Source of the DNA: Chryseobacterium mulctrae
Lineage (GTDB): Bacteria; Bacteroidota; Bacteroidia; Flavobacteriales; Weeksellaceae
DNA: 64,000 bases
Assembly (NCBI RefSeq): GCF_006175945.1
Contig: NZ_VAJL01000001.1
Span: 3,109,001-3,173,000, forward strand
Direction of reading: 5' to 3'
The position numbers were made by a program, and so were the translations under genes. Below are positions 43,213 to 51,871 of this stretch, piece after piece. The first letter of the stretch is position 1. Each line of letters starts with the position of its first letter. The notes beneath the pieces are model-generated. The model saw only the letters and a program-made list of their open reading frames with translations. It had not been told where the DNA came from and did not search any database.

Positions 43213-43354
43213 TAGCTGGAAGATGAATGCTTGACGCTGGAAGTTTTAAAAATTGCGTTTTAATTTTCTATTAATTAATTGAAACGCTTTTGAAATTAAA
43301 ATCTCTGAGTTAGAAATATTTTCAATGCGTTAAACTTCCATCATCTAGCTTCCA
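43213..43354. repeat. Intergenic inverted repeat, GGAAGCTGGA family
   Basis: The left part has GCTGGAAGATGAATGCTTGA and GCTGGAAGTTTTAA; the right part has AAACTTCCATCATCTAGC then TTCCA, inverted. An inner pair GCGTTTTAATT / AATTGAAACGC is also present. It fills the gap between comF and the regulator and is related to the element at 8772-8856. Confidence 0.6.
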
Positions 43355-43363
43355 ACTCCAAAC

Positions 43364-44836
43364 CTAAAAATCCTTCCGAATCTTCTCAATCGCATTCTTC
43401 ATACCCGAATTAAAATATTCCTTTTCCAATCGAATTGGTGGCGACTGTCTAACTTCGCAATCGGCAATGCTGCACGATTCGCAAGTCACACCAACATTAA
43501 TGGTTTTTAAAGTTTCAGATTTAATAAAATTAATTTTTTTAATGGTCTGTGAATTCAATAAAATTCCCAAACAATAACTTCTGTTGCTTCCATCCGAAAA
43601 TGGATTTTTCTGCGAGGTGGAGATCACCAAATAACTTACACCTTGATCTTTATAATGCGAAATTTGGGCATCCGTCAATGTTTCATTTTCAGTTAATTCA
43701 TGCAGGTTTTTGATCGCGATCCATCTTCTGCAGTAATGTTCGTTGGTTGCGTTGGCATGTGGAGCTTGTTGATGATTAAGATGCAATTCCTTTAAGATCT
43801 GAATTTTATCTGAGTTTTTCTTTTTTACCAGACATAAATAAAACAAATCCTTAATTCCTAATTCTGAAGATAGAATATTGGTCAAACGATAATAAAACGT
43901 TTCAGGTGAATGAGTGAATTTTTTAATTAAGTCTTCAAAATTTGTGGGTTTCCAATCGTTTTGTAAGAAAAATTCAGAAGTTTCTTCAATTGTTTTTTCT
44001 TTTGAAATTAATAAAGCCCCTGCGAAATAAGAAGCATAAAAGTTATTCAAGATTTCTTCAAAACTTCCAAAATCAAGCCATGAATAGGTGTTCGGACGAT
44101 TCTTCAATTCCAGAACATTGAAGCCTATTTCTTTCGCAAAAATAAAAGTCTTTTGGTCTTGCTCTAATTTTTTATTTAAAAGCAATAATTTTTTCTCAGG
44201 CATAAATAACGAACGAAGATTATCCAACGTTCCATATTGTTCAAAATCTTCTGATTGAATCGTGTAATTGAATCTTTCAGTCAATATTTTTTCTAAAATA
44301 TCGGTTTGTAAATTTGTATTGATCTTCAATTGATTTTCCTGCGCAAACTGCAAGACTTTATCTTCAATTTCTGGGAAATAATTATCGTTTAATTCCTGAA
44401 ACGAACGCAAAACGGCAAAGTAAAACCGCTCTTTTCCTAAATTGTAGTTCTGTGAAATTTCTATCAAAGCATTAATAAAAGCGGTCACTTTTTTTGGTGC
44501 ATCGCTGATAATACTGATGAGGTTATTTTTATTGATTCCGAAAAGATCCAAAGGAATTTCTTTAAAAAAATCAGATTGTAAAATTTCGTTGAAAGGGGCT
44601 AAACTTTTATCAAGCTTTGTTGAAACCAAATCATCAAAAGTACAGTTTAAAGATTCTGAAAGCTGAATAATTTTATCATGTTTCGGATATTTTTTACCGT
44701 TTTCAATTTCATTAAGGTAAGATTTTGATAATCCTGTCTTTAAGGCAAGATCCTGCAAAGACCAATTTTTCTTTTGCCTCTGCTGTTTTAGTTTAAGTCC
44801 GAAAACCGTTTTGATAAAGTCGCTGTCAGAATTCAT
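43364..44836 (-). CDS. XRE-family regulator with ScfR/RamB-like C-terminal domain
   Basis: A 490-residue regulator with an N-terminal helix-turn-helix (about 10-65; LQDLALKTGLSKSYLNEIENGKK). The middle part matches the region that is an ImmA/IrrE-like domain in relatives, but its zinc motif HExxH is lost (FAKEIGFNVL). The C-terminal domain ends with conserved cysteines, GVTCESCSIADCEVRQSPP, the hallmark of short-chain fatty acyl regulators such as RamB. RamB controls acetate and glyoxylate genes in Corynebacterium, and this gene is divergent from aceB-aceA. A -7 box ends four bases before its ATG. Confidence 0.88.
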   Translation of the reverse strand: MNSDSDFIKTVFGLKLKQQRQKKNWSLQDLALKTGLSKSYLNEIENGKKYPKHDKIIQLSESLNCTFDDLVSTKLDKSLAPFNEILQSDFFKEIPLDLFGINKNNLISIISDAPKKVTAFINALIEISQNYNLGKERFYFAVLRSFQELNDNYFPEIEDKVLQFAQENQLKINTNLQTDILEKILTERFNYTIQSEDFEQYGTLDNLRSLFMPEKKLLLLNKKLEQDQKTFIFAKEIGFNVLELKNRPNTYSWLDFGSFEEILNNFYASYFAGALLISKEKTIEETSEFFLQNDWKPTNFEDLIKKFTHSPETFYYRLTNILSSELGIKDLFYLCLVKKKNSDKIQILKELHLNHQQAPHANATNEHYCRRWIAIKNLHELTENETLTDAQISHYKDQGVSYLVISTSQKNPFSDGSNRSYCLGILLNSQTIKKINFIKSETLKTINVGVTCESCSIADCEVRQSPPIRLEKEYFNSGMKNAIEKIRKDF

Positions 44837-44840
44837 AGTT

Positions 44841-44848
44841 CAAATATA
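44841..44848 (-). promoter_or_regulatory. -7 box of the XRE regulator, next to its ATG
   Basis: The minus strand reads TATATTTG, then AACT, then ATG. The transcript should be leaderless or nearly so. Confidence 0.6.
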
Positions 44849-44858
44849 ATATTTAGAA

Positions 44859-44870
44859 GCGATTTTTCGC
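44859..44870. promoter_or_regulatory. Inverted repeat GCGA-N4-TCGC, possible operator
   Basis: Four-base arms around TTTT, lying about 11-22 bases upstream of the regulator -7 box. With the palindrome at 44894 it shares the GCGAA/TTCGC half site, as expected for binding of the divergent regulator (autoregulation inferred). Confidence 0.45.
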
Positions 44871-44893
44871 ATAATAATTTTTAAAATAAATTT

Positions 44894-44907
44894 AGCGAAC
44901 GTTCGCT
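44894..44907. promoter_or_regulatory. Perfect palindrome AGCGAACGTTCGCT, probable aceB operator
   Basis: A 14-base perfect palindrome whose centre is about 40 bases before the expected aceB transcription start, so it overlaps the -33 region. G+C-rich half sites stand out in an otherwise AT-rich intergenic region. Confidence 0.6.
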
Positions 44908-44926
44908 GTATGTGAAAATTTTTATT

Positions 44927-44934
44927 TAGGTTTG
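44927..44934 (+). promoter_or_regulatory. -7 box of aceB
   Basis: TAGGTTTG, an exact TAnnTTTG match, 28 bases before the ATG. Confidence 0.6.
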
Positions 44935-44962
44935 TAATGTCGAATCACAAAATCAAGATGTT

Positions 44963-46537
44963 ATGGAAACTAAAACACAATTAAATATAAATACTCAACC
45001 GCAGTTTGAAGAAGTATTCTCCAATGATTTGATCGATTTTTTGGTTGAACTTCATCAAAATTTTAATGCTAAAAGATTAGAACTTTTAGAAGAAAGAAAA
45101 AAAACTCAGCAGGAATTTGATAAAGGAATTCTTCCGAAATTTTTATCTGAAACAGAAGAAATCAGAAATGGAAATTGGATCTGCGCTCCACTTCCTGAAG
45201 ATTTGCTCGACAGACAAGTAGAAATTACAGGACCAGTCGATCGGAAAATGATTATCAATGCTTTGAATTCTGGTGCTTCAACGTTTATGGCAGATTTTGA
45301 AGACAGCAATTCGCCAACTTGGAAAAACTGTATGGAAGGACAAATTAATCTTTCTGATGCCATCAATCGAAAAATTGATTTTACGAATGAGCAGGGGAAA
45401 TCTTATCAGTTGAATGAAAAAACGGCTGTTTTGTTGGTTCGTCCGAGAGGTTTGCATTTAAATGAAAAGCATGTTGAAATTAATGGTGAGCCAACTTCTG
45501 CTTCGCTAATCGATTTTGGAATTTACTTTTTCAGAAATATAAAAAGATTGCAGGAAAATGGAAGTGGAACTTATTTTTATCTTCCAAAATTAGAGCATTA
45601 CAAAGAAGCTCGTTGGTGGAATGATGTTTTTGTTTTTGCTCAAAATTATATTGGGATTCCGCAAGGTTCTATTAAAGCAACAGTTTTGGTCGAAACAATT
45701 ACAGCTTCCTTTCAAATCGACGAAATTTTATTTGAATTAAAAGAACACAGCTCCGGTTTAAATTGCGGACGATGGGATTATATTTTTTCATTCATTAAAA
45801 AATTCAGAAATCTTCCTGAATTTATCGTTCCAGATCGAGATCAGGTGACAATGACTTCATCTTTCATGAGCGCTTATTCTAAAAGAGTGATTGAAATATG
45901 CCACAAAAGAAATGTTCATGCAATCGGCGGAATGGCGGCACAAATTCCTATTAAAAATGATTATGAAGCAAATAGTCAGGCTTTCGGAAAAGTGAGAAAT
46001 GATAAAGAAAGGGAAGTTAAAAATGGTCACGACGGAACTTGGGTGGCACATCCTGCTCTGGTTTCTGTGGCGAAAGATATCTTCGATCAATTTATGCCTG
46101 AGAAAAATCAAATAGATAAAAAGTTTGATTATAAAATTACAGAAAATGATTTGCTGGAAATTCCGAAAGGTGAAATCACTGAAAAAGGCGTAAGAAAAAA
46201 CATTAACGTTGGAATTTTGTATATCGAATCATGGTTAATGGGAGTTGGTGCCGCAGCTATTTACAACCTGATGGAAGATGCTGCCACAGCTGAAATTTCA
46301 AGAACCCAAATCTGGCAATGGCTAAAAAATGAAGCGATATTAAATGATGATCGAACATTGACGAGAGAAATGATTTTGCAGTGGGAGTTTGAAGAATTGG
46401 AACGCATCGAAAAATATGTAGGTGAAGAACGTTTCAAAAACGGAAAGTTCAATCTGGCAAAAGAACTTTTCAACGAATTGATTTTCTGCGAAAACTTCGA
46501 AGAATTTTTAACCTTAAAAGCTTATCCATTTATTTGA
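44963..46537 (+). CDS. aceB: Malate synthase A
   Basis: Glyoxylate shunt enzyme that condenses glyoxylate with acetyl-CoA to malate. The 524-residue protein fits the malate synthase A family: ITGPVDRKMIINALNSGA, MADFEDSNSPTWKN, LLVRPRGLHL, CGRWDYIFSF with a metal-site region, and HAIGGMAAQIPIK. The general-base Asp lies in the C-terminal helical part. It is followed 101 bases later by aceA on the same strand. Transcription is probably controlled by the divergent ScfR/RamB-like regulator through the GCGAA palindromes. Confidence 0.95.
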   Translation: METKTQLNINTQPQFEEVFSNDLIDFLVELHQNFNAKRLELLEERKKTQQEFDKGILPKFLSETEEIRNGNWICAPLPEDLLDRQVEITGPVDRKMIINALNSGASTFMADFEDSNSPTWKNCMEGQINLSDAINRKIDFTNEQGKSYQLNEKTAVLLVRPRGLHLNEKHVEINGEPTSASLIDFGIYFFRNIKRLQENGSGTYFYLPKLEHYKEARWWNDVFVFAQNYIGIPQGSIKATVLVETITASFQIDEILFELKEHSSGLNCGRWDYIFSFIKKFRNLPEFIVPDRDQVTMTSSFMSAYSKRVIEICHKRNVHAIGGMAAQIPIKNDYEANSQAFGKVRNDKEREVKNGHDGTWVAHPALVSVAKDIFDQFMPEKNQIDKKFDYKITENDLLEIPKGEITEKGVRKNINVGILYIESWLMGVGAAAIYNLMEDAATAEISRTQIWQWLKNEAILNDDRTLTREMILQWEFEELERIEKYVGEERFKNGKFNLAKELFNELIFCENFEEFLTLKAYPFI

Positions 46538-46577
46538 GTGGGAGAGTTTGAGGGTTTTAGTGTCTGAGAGTTATAAA
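46536..46577. repeat. GAG/TTTTAG-rich minisatellite after aceB
   Basis: GAGTGGGAGAGTTTGAGGG then TTTTAGTGTCTGAGAG, beginning in the aceB stop codon. Related stretches lie at 51813-51853 and, more loosely, inside murB and the LuxE-like gene. It is followed by AACTAAAAACCAACAACTAG-type sequence up to aceA. Confidence 0.5.
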
Positions 46578-46638
46578 CTGTCAACTAAAAACCAACAACT
46601 AGCAACTAACATCAACAATTAACTAAACAAAAAATATT

Positions 46639-47919
46639 ATGAAAACAAGACAAGATCAAATTCAGGAAATAGAAAAAGACTGGTTAGAAAACCCACGTTG
46701 GAATGGTGTGAAAAGACCTTATACAGCAGAAGAGGTATTAAAACTTCGAGGTTCTTATAAATTAGATTATACGATTGCAACAGAAATGTCAAAGAAATTT
46801 TGGGATAAACTGAATTCTCAGGATTTTGTTGCGGGTTTAGGAGCTTTGACGGGAAATCAAGCGGTACAGGAAGTTGACGCAGGATTGGAAGCGATTTATC
46901 TTTCAGGATGGCAGGTTGCTGCAGATGCTAATTTATCTGGTGAAATGTATCCTGATCAATCGTTGTATCCTGCGAACTCAGTACCTTCTGTGGTAAAAAA
47001 AATAAATAATGCTTTGTTGAGGGCAGATCAGATTCAATCGGTAAACGGAGGTGGAGAAAAAGAATATTTAGTTCCTATTATTGCTGATGCAGAAGCTGGT
47101 TTTGGTGGAAATCTGAATGCGTATGAATTGATGAAGCAAATGATTGAAGCGGGAGCTGCAGCGGTACATTTTGAAGATCAGTTATCTTCTGCGAAAAAAT
47201 GTGGTCATTTGGGCGGAAAAGTTTTGGTTCCGACTCAGGAAGCGATTAATAAATTAATTTCGGCTCGTTTGGCGGCGGATGTTTTGGGCGTTCCAAGTTT
47301 AATTATTGCAAGAACGGATGCGGATGCAGCAGATTTGTTGACTTCAGATATTGATGACAGAGATAAAAAATTTGTAACTGGTGAAAGAACCTCCGAAGGT
47401 TTTTATGTGGTGAAAAATGGAGTGGAACAGGGAATTGACAGAGGTTTATCTTATGCTCCTTACGCAGATTTGATTTGGATGGAAACTTCAAATCCTGATT
47501 TGGAACAGGCGAGAAAATTTGCAGAAGGAATTCATGCTAAATATCCGGGAAAAATGTTGGCTTATAATTGTTCGCCTTCTTTCAACTGGGCAGCAAGACT
47601 GAGTGTTGAAGAAATGTTGAACTTCAGGGAAGAATTGGCGAAATTAGGTTACAAATTCCAGTTTATTACATTGGCTGGTTTCCATGCATTGAATACGGCG
47701 ATGTTTGAATTGGCTTTAGCTTATAAAGAAAAAGGAATGGCGGGTTATTCTGAACTACAGGAAAGAGAATTTGCCTTGCAGCAAAAAGGTTTCAGAGCGG
47801 TAAAACACCAGACTTTTGTGGGGACAGGATATTTTGATGAGGTTCAGAATATTGTTACAGGAGGTTCTTCGGCGACTGTTGCGATGAAAGATTCTACTGA
47901 GACTGCACAGTTTCATTAA
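46639..47919 (+). CDS. aceA: Isocitrate lyase
   Basis: Cleaves isocitrate to glyoxylate and succinate, bypassing the decarboxylating steps of the TCA cycle during growth on acetate or fatty acids. The signature KKCGH with catalytic Cys188 lies in [12 protein letters not shown]. Other markers are the metal-site region [18 protein letters not shown] and YNCSPSFNW. Length is 426 residues, typical of the bacterial form. It forms one unit with aceB. Confidence 0.97.
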   Translation: MKTRQDQIQEIEKDWLENPRWNGVKRPYTAEEVLKLRGSYKLDYTIATEMSKKFWDKLNSQDFVAGLGALTGNQAVQEVDAGLEAIYLSGWQVAADANLSGEMYPDQSLYPANSVPSVVKKINNALLRADQIQSVNGGGEKEYLVPIIADAEAGFGGNLNAYELMKQMIEAGAAAVHFEDQLSSAKKCGHLGGKVLVPTQEAINKLISARLAADVLGVPSLIIARTDADAADLLTSDIDDRDKKFVTGERTSEGFYVVKNGVEQGIDRGLSYAPYADLIWMETSNPDLEQARKFAEGIHAKYPGKMLAYNCSPSFNWAARLSVEEMLNFREELAKLGYKFQFITLAGFHALNTAMFELALAYKEKGMAGYSELQEREFALQQKGFRAVKHQTFVGTGYFDEVQNIVTGGSSATVAMKDSTETAQFH

Positions 47920-47946
47920 AAGAATTCATTAAAAATAATTTGTTGG

Positions 47947-48107
47947 AAAAACGCAAAGACGCAAAGCTTAATGAAATTTATAATGTTTTTTAAGACGCAA
48001 GAAAATCAAAGATTTTAAATATTAAAAGTTGTAAATTTTATCGAAGATAAAATCCTTGCGTCTTAAAACATGTAATTTGTAAGTTTCCTTGCGCCTTTGC
48101 GTTTTTC
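47947..48107. repeat. Nested inverted intergenic repeat with AACGCAAAG arms
   Basis: Outer arms AAAAACGCAAAGACGCAAAG (47947) and CTTGCGCCTTTGCGTTTTT (48088), inner arms TAAGACGCAAG (47991) and CTTGCGTCTTA (48054). It fills most of the 303-base gap between aceA and the thioesterase; no gene is visible there. Confidence 0.75.
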
Positions 48108-48196
48108 TAACAGAAAAAAATATTAAAAAGATCATTTTAACTAAATTTAATTGTTAAGAACCTTCCCAAAAATTGAGAAGGTTCTGTTTGATATCT

Positions 48197-48204
48197 TATT
48201 TTTG
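48197..48204 (+). promoter_or_regulatory. -7 box of the thioesterase gene
   Basis: TATTTTTG, an exact match, 18 bases before the ATG at 48223. It lies inside the longest open frame and so argues against the upstream start. Confidence 0.6.
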
Positions 48205-48222
48205 AATAAATATTTGAAGAAG

Positions 48223-48606
48223 ATGAGTTTGATTTTTGAAAAGCAAATAAAAATTACAGAACAACATATTGATGCAAATAATCACGTCAATAATGTACAA
48301 TATGTAAAATGGGTGGAAGAAATTGCGGGCGAACATTGGAATTCTGTAAAAAATCAATTAGGTTTTCCAGATGATATCTGGATGCTTCTCGATCATCATA
48401 TTCAATACAAAAAGCAGGTTTATTTAGATGATGTAGTTACGATAAGAACTTATCCAAAATCACCGGAAGGAATTCGACAGCCGAGAAAAGTAGAATTCTA
48501 TTGTAATGATGTTTTGGTTGTAGATTCTCTTACGCTTTGGGTTTTTATTGATAAAGAAACTCAGAAAATTAAAAGATTGGATGAGAATTGGCTAAGTTTA
48601 CTTTGA
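48223..48606 (+). CDS. Acyl-CoA thioesterase, hotdog fold (4HBT/YbgC-like)
   Basis: A 127-residue single hotdog domain. It shows the 4HBT-type catalytic and dimer motif DANNHVNNVQYVKWVEEIAGEH near the N-terminus and LDDVVTIRTYPKSPEG further on, ending in WVFIDKETQKIKRL. It hydrolyses an acyl-CoA or acyl-ACP thioester; the chain is not predictable. The start at 48223 (MSLIFEKQ) is preferred to one 24 codons earlier. Confidence 0.87.
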   Translation: MSLIFEKQIKITEQHIDANNHVNNVQYVKWVEEIAGEHWNSVKNQLGFPDDIWMLLDHHIQYKKQVYLDDVVTIRTYPKSPEGIRQPRKVEFYCNDVLVVDSLTLWVFIDKETQKIKRLDENWLSLL

Positions 48607-48649
48607 TTTTTAATAAATATGTTTATTTTCGTGATCCTATAAAAACTAC

Positions 48650-49318
48650 ATGGAAACAAAATATACAGAAGATCAATTTGAGGAGTTTGAAAAATATGAT
48701 GCACTTTCTGATCAGGATGTTTTTACAAAGATCTGGACGGAACCTCGAAGAGTTTTCAAATTTATAAACGATACCCGATACGAGAAATATTTGTACTTTT
48801 TTATGTTTCTTGCGGGGGTAGCGAGTGCTTTTCAGCGCTCTAGTTCTAAAAATATGGGTGATCATTCATCACTGTTTTTAATTGTTTTCGGATGCGTTAT
48901 TCTTGGTGGAGCTTTGGGGTGGATTTCCTATTATATTTATGCAGCACTTTTAAGTTGGTCGGGAAAATGGCTGAATGGCGTTGGAAATACATCTTCCATT
49001 TTTAGAATGATGGCTTATGCAATGATTCCTTCAATTTTAGGTCTGTTTTTTCTGTTTTTGCAGATTGCTGTTTATGGCGTTGATTGTTTTACAGATTTTG
49101 CAGGATATTTGGAAAAAGGTATGTTCATAAACGTTGTTTTCTGGATTTCATTCATTATAGAAAATCTATTATCACTTGCAACTTTGGTTTTTATGGTGAT
49201 TGGACTTTCAGAAGTGCAAAAATTTTCGATAGGAAAAGCCATTGCCAATCTTCTTTTACCAATTGCCTTCATTGTTGTGCCAATTGTACTGATTGTATTT
49301 ATAGCGACGATATTTTAA
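48650..49318 (+). CDS. Yip1-family membrane protein
   Basis: A 222-residue membrane protein with a soluble start (about 1-45) and five hydrophobic segments. WTEPRRVFKFINDTRY before the first segment, and a Gly-rich second segment (GCVILGGALGWISYYIYAAL) with GVGNTSSIFRMMAYAMIPS after it, match the Yip1 domain as found in bacteria. Function in bacteria is unknown. Confidence 0.82.
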   Translation: METKYTEDQFEEFEKYDALSDQDVFTKIWTEPRRVFKFINDTRYEKYLYFFMFLAGVASAFQRSSSKNMGDHSSLFLIVFGCVILGGALGWISYYIYAALLSWSGKWLNGVGNTSSIFRMMAYAMIPSILGLFFLFLQIAVYGVDCFTDFAGYLEKGMFINVVFWISFIIENLLSLATLVFMVIGLSEVQKFSIGKAIANLLLPIAFIVVPIVLIVFIATIF

Positions 49319-49372
49319 TTAGATTAAAATTAAAGTCAGGGTAAGGTGATTCTTTTACATATCGAATTTCCT

Positions 49373-49380
49373 TATCTTTG
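49373..49380 (+). promoter_or_regulatory. -7 box of queD, next to its ATG
   Basis: TATCTTTG, an exact consensus match, then CACT, then ATG. The mRNA should be leaderless or nearly so. Confidence 0.65.
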
Positions 49381-49384
49381 CACT

Positions 49385-49828
49385 ATGATACGTATTACAA
49401 AAATTTTTACATTCGAAACTGCTCATGTTTTGTATAATTATGACGGGAAATGTAAAAATATGCACGGGCATTCCTATAAACTTTTCGTTACTGTAAAAGG
49501 AAAACCTGTAAATGATCTTGAAAATCCTAAAAACGGAATGGTGGTAGATTTTGGCGATATTAAAGATATTGTAAAATCTGAAATTGTTGATGTTTGGGAT
49601 CATGCTGTTTTGATTAACGGAGTTTCTCCGCACAGAGAATTGGGAGAAGGTTTAGAAAGTCAGGGTCATAAAGTGATCTACTGTACTTTTCAGCCGACTT
49701 GCGAAAATATGTTGTACGCCATTGCTGCAAAAGTAAAATCAAAACTTCCGGAAGGAATTTCTTTAGCTTATCTTAAACTTCACGAAACCGAAAACTCTTA
49801 CGGAGAATGGTTTGCAGAGGATAATTAA
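49385..49828 (+). CDS. queD: 6-carboxy-5,6,7,8-tetrahydropterin synthase (QueD-like)
   Basis: A T-fold enzyme of queuosine and 7-deazaguanine synthesis that makes carboxytetrahydropterin from dihydroneopterin triphosphate. The 147-residue protein shows FETAHVLYN with zinc ligand His14, CKNMHGHSY with Cys23, His27 and His29 (CxxxHxH), WDHAVL and PTCENM, ending with the LHETENSYGEW glutamate region. I start at 49385 (MIRITKIF); the earlier in-frame start lies upstream of the promoter. PTPS enzymes are close relatives, but the CxxxHGH spacing favours QueD. Confidence 0.9.
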   Translation: MIRITKIFTFETAHVLYNYDGKCKNMHGHSYKLFVTVKGKPVNDLENPKNGMVVDFGDIKDIVKSEIVDVWDHAVLINGVSPHRELGEGLESQGHKVIYCTFQPTCENMLYAIAAKVKSKLPEGISLAYLKLHETENSYGEWFAEDN

Positions 49829-49858
49829 TATTTTTTTACTGAATTTAAAATATAAAAG

Positions 49859-50635
49859 GTGATTAAAACAACCATCAATTTAGAGCCGGGAAAAAAAGTA
49901 TATTTTGCTTCGGATCAGCATTTTGGAGCTCCTAATCCTAAGGAGAGTAAAGTGCGTGAAGAAAAATTTATCCGATGGATGAATGAGATCAAAGAAGATG
50001 CTCAGGTTTTATTTTTGATGGGTGACTTATTTGATTTTTGGCACGAATGGAATCATGTAATTCCAAAAGGTTATGTGCGTGTTTTAGGAAAAATTGCCGA
50101 ATTAAAAGATCACGGTGTTCAGGTTTATTTTTTTGTAGGAAACCACGATTTGTGGATGAAAGATTATCTTGAAGAAGAAATTGGCTGTACCGTTTTTTAT
50201 AAAAAACAATATTTTGAAATTGCAGGAAAACAGTTTCTTTTGGCTCATGGGGACGGATTAGGACCGGGAGACAAAGGCTATAAAAGAATGAAAAAAGTCT
50301 TTACAAATCCTATTGCACAATGGTTTTTCAAATGGTTGCATCCCGACATTGCGATGAAGATTGCTTTGTATATGTCGCAGAAAAATAAAATGATTTCTGG
50401 AGATGAAGACAAAGCTTTTTTAGGAGAAGATAAAGAGTTTTTGATTATTTATTCTAAAAAGAAGCTTGAAACAGAGAATATTGATTACTTTATTTACGGT
50501 CACCGACATTTGCCGATGGTTTTAGATTTAGGAAAAAAATCAAAATACATCAATTTAGGAGACTGGATTTCTTATTTCACATATGGGGTTTTCGAACAAG
50601 ATTTTCAATTAAAAACGTTTGAAAAACAAGAATAA
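49859..50635 (+). CDS. lpxH: UDP-2,3-diacylglucosamine diphosphatase
   Basis: A metallophosphoesterase of lipid A synthesis that releases lipid X and UMP. Family motifs are SDQHFGAP, MGDLFDFWHEW, GNHDLWMKDY, LAHGDGLGPGD and YGHRHLPMV, covering the paired metal site. Length is 258 residues. The only start that includes the first beta-strand is GTG at 49859 (read IKTTINLEPGK). It follows queD by 30 bases, probably in the same transcript. Confidence 0.92.
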   Translation: MIKTTINLEPGKKVYFASDQHFGAPNPKESKVREEKFIRWMNEIKEDAQVLFLMGDLFDFWHEWNHVIPKGYVRVLGKIAELKDHGVQVYFFVGNHDLWMKDYLEEEIGCTVFYKKQYFEIAGKQFLLAHGDGLGPGDKGYKRMKKVFTNPIAQWFFKWLHPDIAMKIALYMSQKNKMISGDEDKAFLGEDKEFLIIYSKKKLETENIDYFIYGHRHLPMVLDLGKKSKYINLGDWISYFTYGVFEQDFQLKTFEKQE

Positions 50636-50638
50636 AAA

Positions 50639-50661
50639 AATTACCTCGCAAAGAGGTAATT
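50639..50661 (+). terminator. Terminator hairpin after lpxH
   Basis: AATTACCTC and GAGGTAATT around a GCAAA loop. A second hairpin, AATAAAGG/CCTTTATT, follows at about 50664-50688. Confidence 0.6.
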
Positions 50662-50783
50662 ATTGAATAAAGGTTTATGACCTTTATTACTAATCCATAT
50701 TCCGAAATTACAACTGCAAGAATCCAACCAAATTTTTAATTTTAATATTAAAAAATAATTAAAAGCTATGCTTGGTATAATAA

Positions 50784-51809
50784 ATGATTTGTTTTGAATC
50801 ATTATCAGGTTTTAAAATATTTATATCATTGGAAAATATATTCGACATAAAGACAGAACATGACTTTTTGACTGCCTCGCTTAAAACATTTCGTTATCAA
50901 TATGACAATGTAGAAGTCTATAAAAAGTTTGTTGACTATTTGAAAATCAATCCAGAAGAAATTGAAAGTTTAGACAGAATTCCTTTTTTGCCAATTGAGA
51001 TGTTTAAAAATCATCAGATTTTAGACAAAAATGTATCTACAGAATTATATTTTCAGAGTTCTGGAACAACTCAGATGAATTTGTCTAAGCATTTCATTGC
51101 TGATGAAAATATTTATCAGGAAAGTATTTACAAAAGTTTTGAACAGTTTATCGGAAAACCGGAAGATTTTATTTTTCTTGGATTGTTGCCAAGTTATCTT
51201 GAAAAACAAAATTCTTCTTTAATTTACATGGTCGATTATCTAATGAAAAAATCCGACAAACCTGAAAACGGATATTTTCTTTACAACCATGAAGATTTAT
51301 TTAAGCTTTTAAATGAGCTAAAAGATAAAAAAGTTATTCTCTTTGGAGTTTCATTTGCACTTTTAGATTTCCTTGATTTCTGCAATTCAAACTCTCAAAT
51401 CCTCCAACTTTCCAACACCCTGACTGTAATTGAAACAGGTGGAATGAAGGGACGAAAAGAGGAAATGACCAAAGATGAATTGCTGAAGATTTTACAGGAA
51501 GGTTTTAAAACTGAGAAAATTTATTCGGAATATTCTATGACCGAGCTTCTTTCGCAAGCTTATTCTTTGGGACAAAATGAATATCAGTGTCCAAACTGGA
51601 TGCGGGTTTTGATGAGGAATGTAGAAGACCCTTTCAGTTATGAAAAGGAAGGAAAAACCGGTGCTATTAATATTATTGATTTAGCAAATATTCATTCTTG
51701 CTCATTTATTGCTACTCAGGATCTAGGAAAAGTTGTTGGCGATAAATTTCAGGTTTTGGGAAGGATTGACCATTCCGATATTCGCGGTTGCAGCTTGCTG
51801 GTGAGTTAA
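50784..51809 (+). CDS. LuxE-like acyl-protein synthetase / adenylate-forming enzyme
   Basis: A 341-residue protein of the acyl-protein synthetase (LuxE) family, related to adenylate-forming ligases. It shows IPFLPIEMFKNH, the P-loop-like YFQSSGTTQMN, FLGLLPSYLEK, GVSFALLDF, ETGGMKGR and YSMTELLSQAY, then a C-terminal LGRIDHSDIRGC. In luminous bacteria LuxE activates fatty acids; here there are no lux genes, and members near polysaccharide genes are thought to act on surface sugars. The start is uncertain; family similarity begins at ENIFDIK, about residue 17. Confidence 0.85.
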   Translation: MICFESLSGFKIFISLENIFDIKTEHDFLTASLKTFRYQYDNVEVYKKFVDYLKINPEEIESLDRIPFLPIEMFKNHQILDKNVSTELYFQSSGTTQMNLSKHFIADENIYQESIYKSFEQFIGKPEDFIFLGLLPSYLEKQNSSLIYMVDYLMKKSDKPENGYFLYNHEDLFKLLNELKDKKVILFGVSFALLDFLDFCNSNSQILQLSNTLTVIETGGMKGRKEEMTKDELLKILQEGFKTEKIYSEYSMTELLSQAYSLGQNEYQCPNWMRVLMRNVEDPFSYEKEGKTGAINIIDLANIHSCSFIATQDLGKVVGDKFQVLGRIDHSDIRGCSLLVS

Positions 51810-51812
51810 TTT

Positions 51813-51853
51813 GTGTTTGAGGGTTTTAGAGTGGTAGAATTTTAGAGTTTAAT
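51813..51853. repeat. GAG/TTTTAG-rich minisatellite after the LuxE-like gene
   Basis: TGTGTTTGAGGGTTTTAGAG then TGGTAGAATTTTAGAGTTT, related to the element at 46536. It fills the gap to the MmcB-like gene. Confidence 0.5.
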
Positions 51854-51871
51854 AATTGTTTCTTAAAAATA

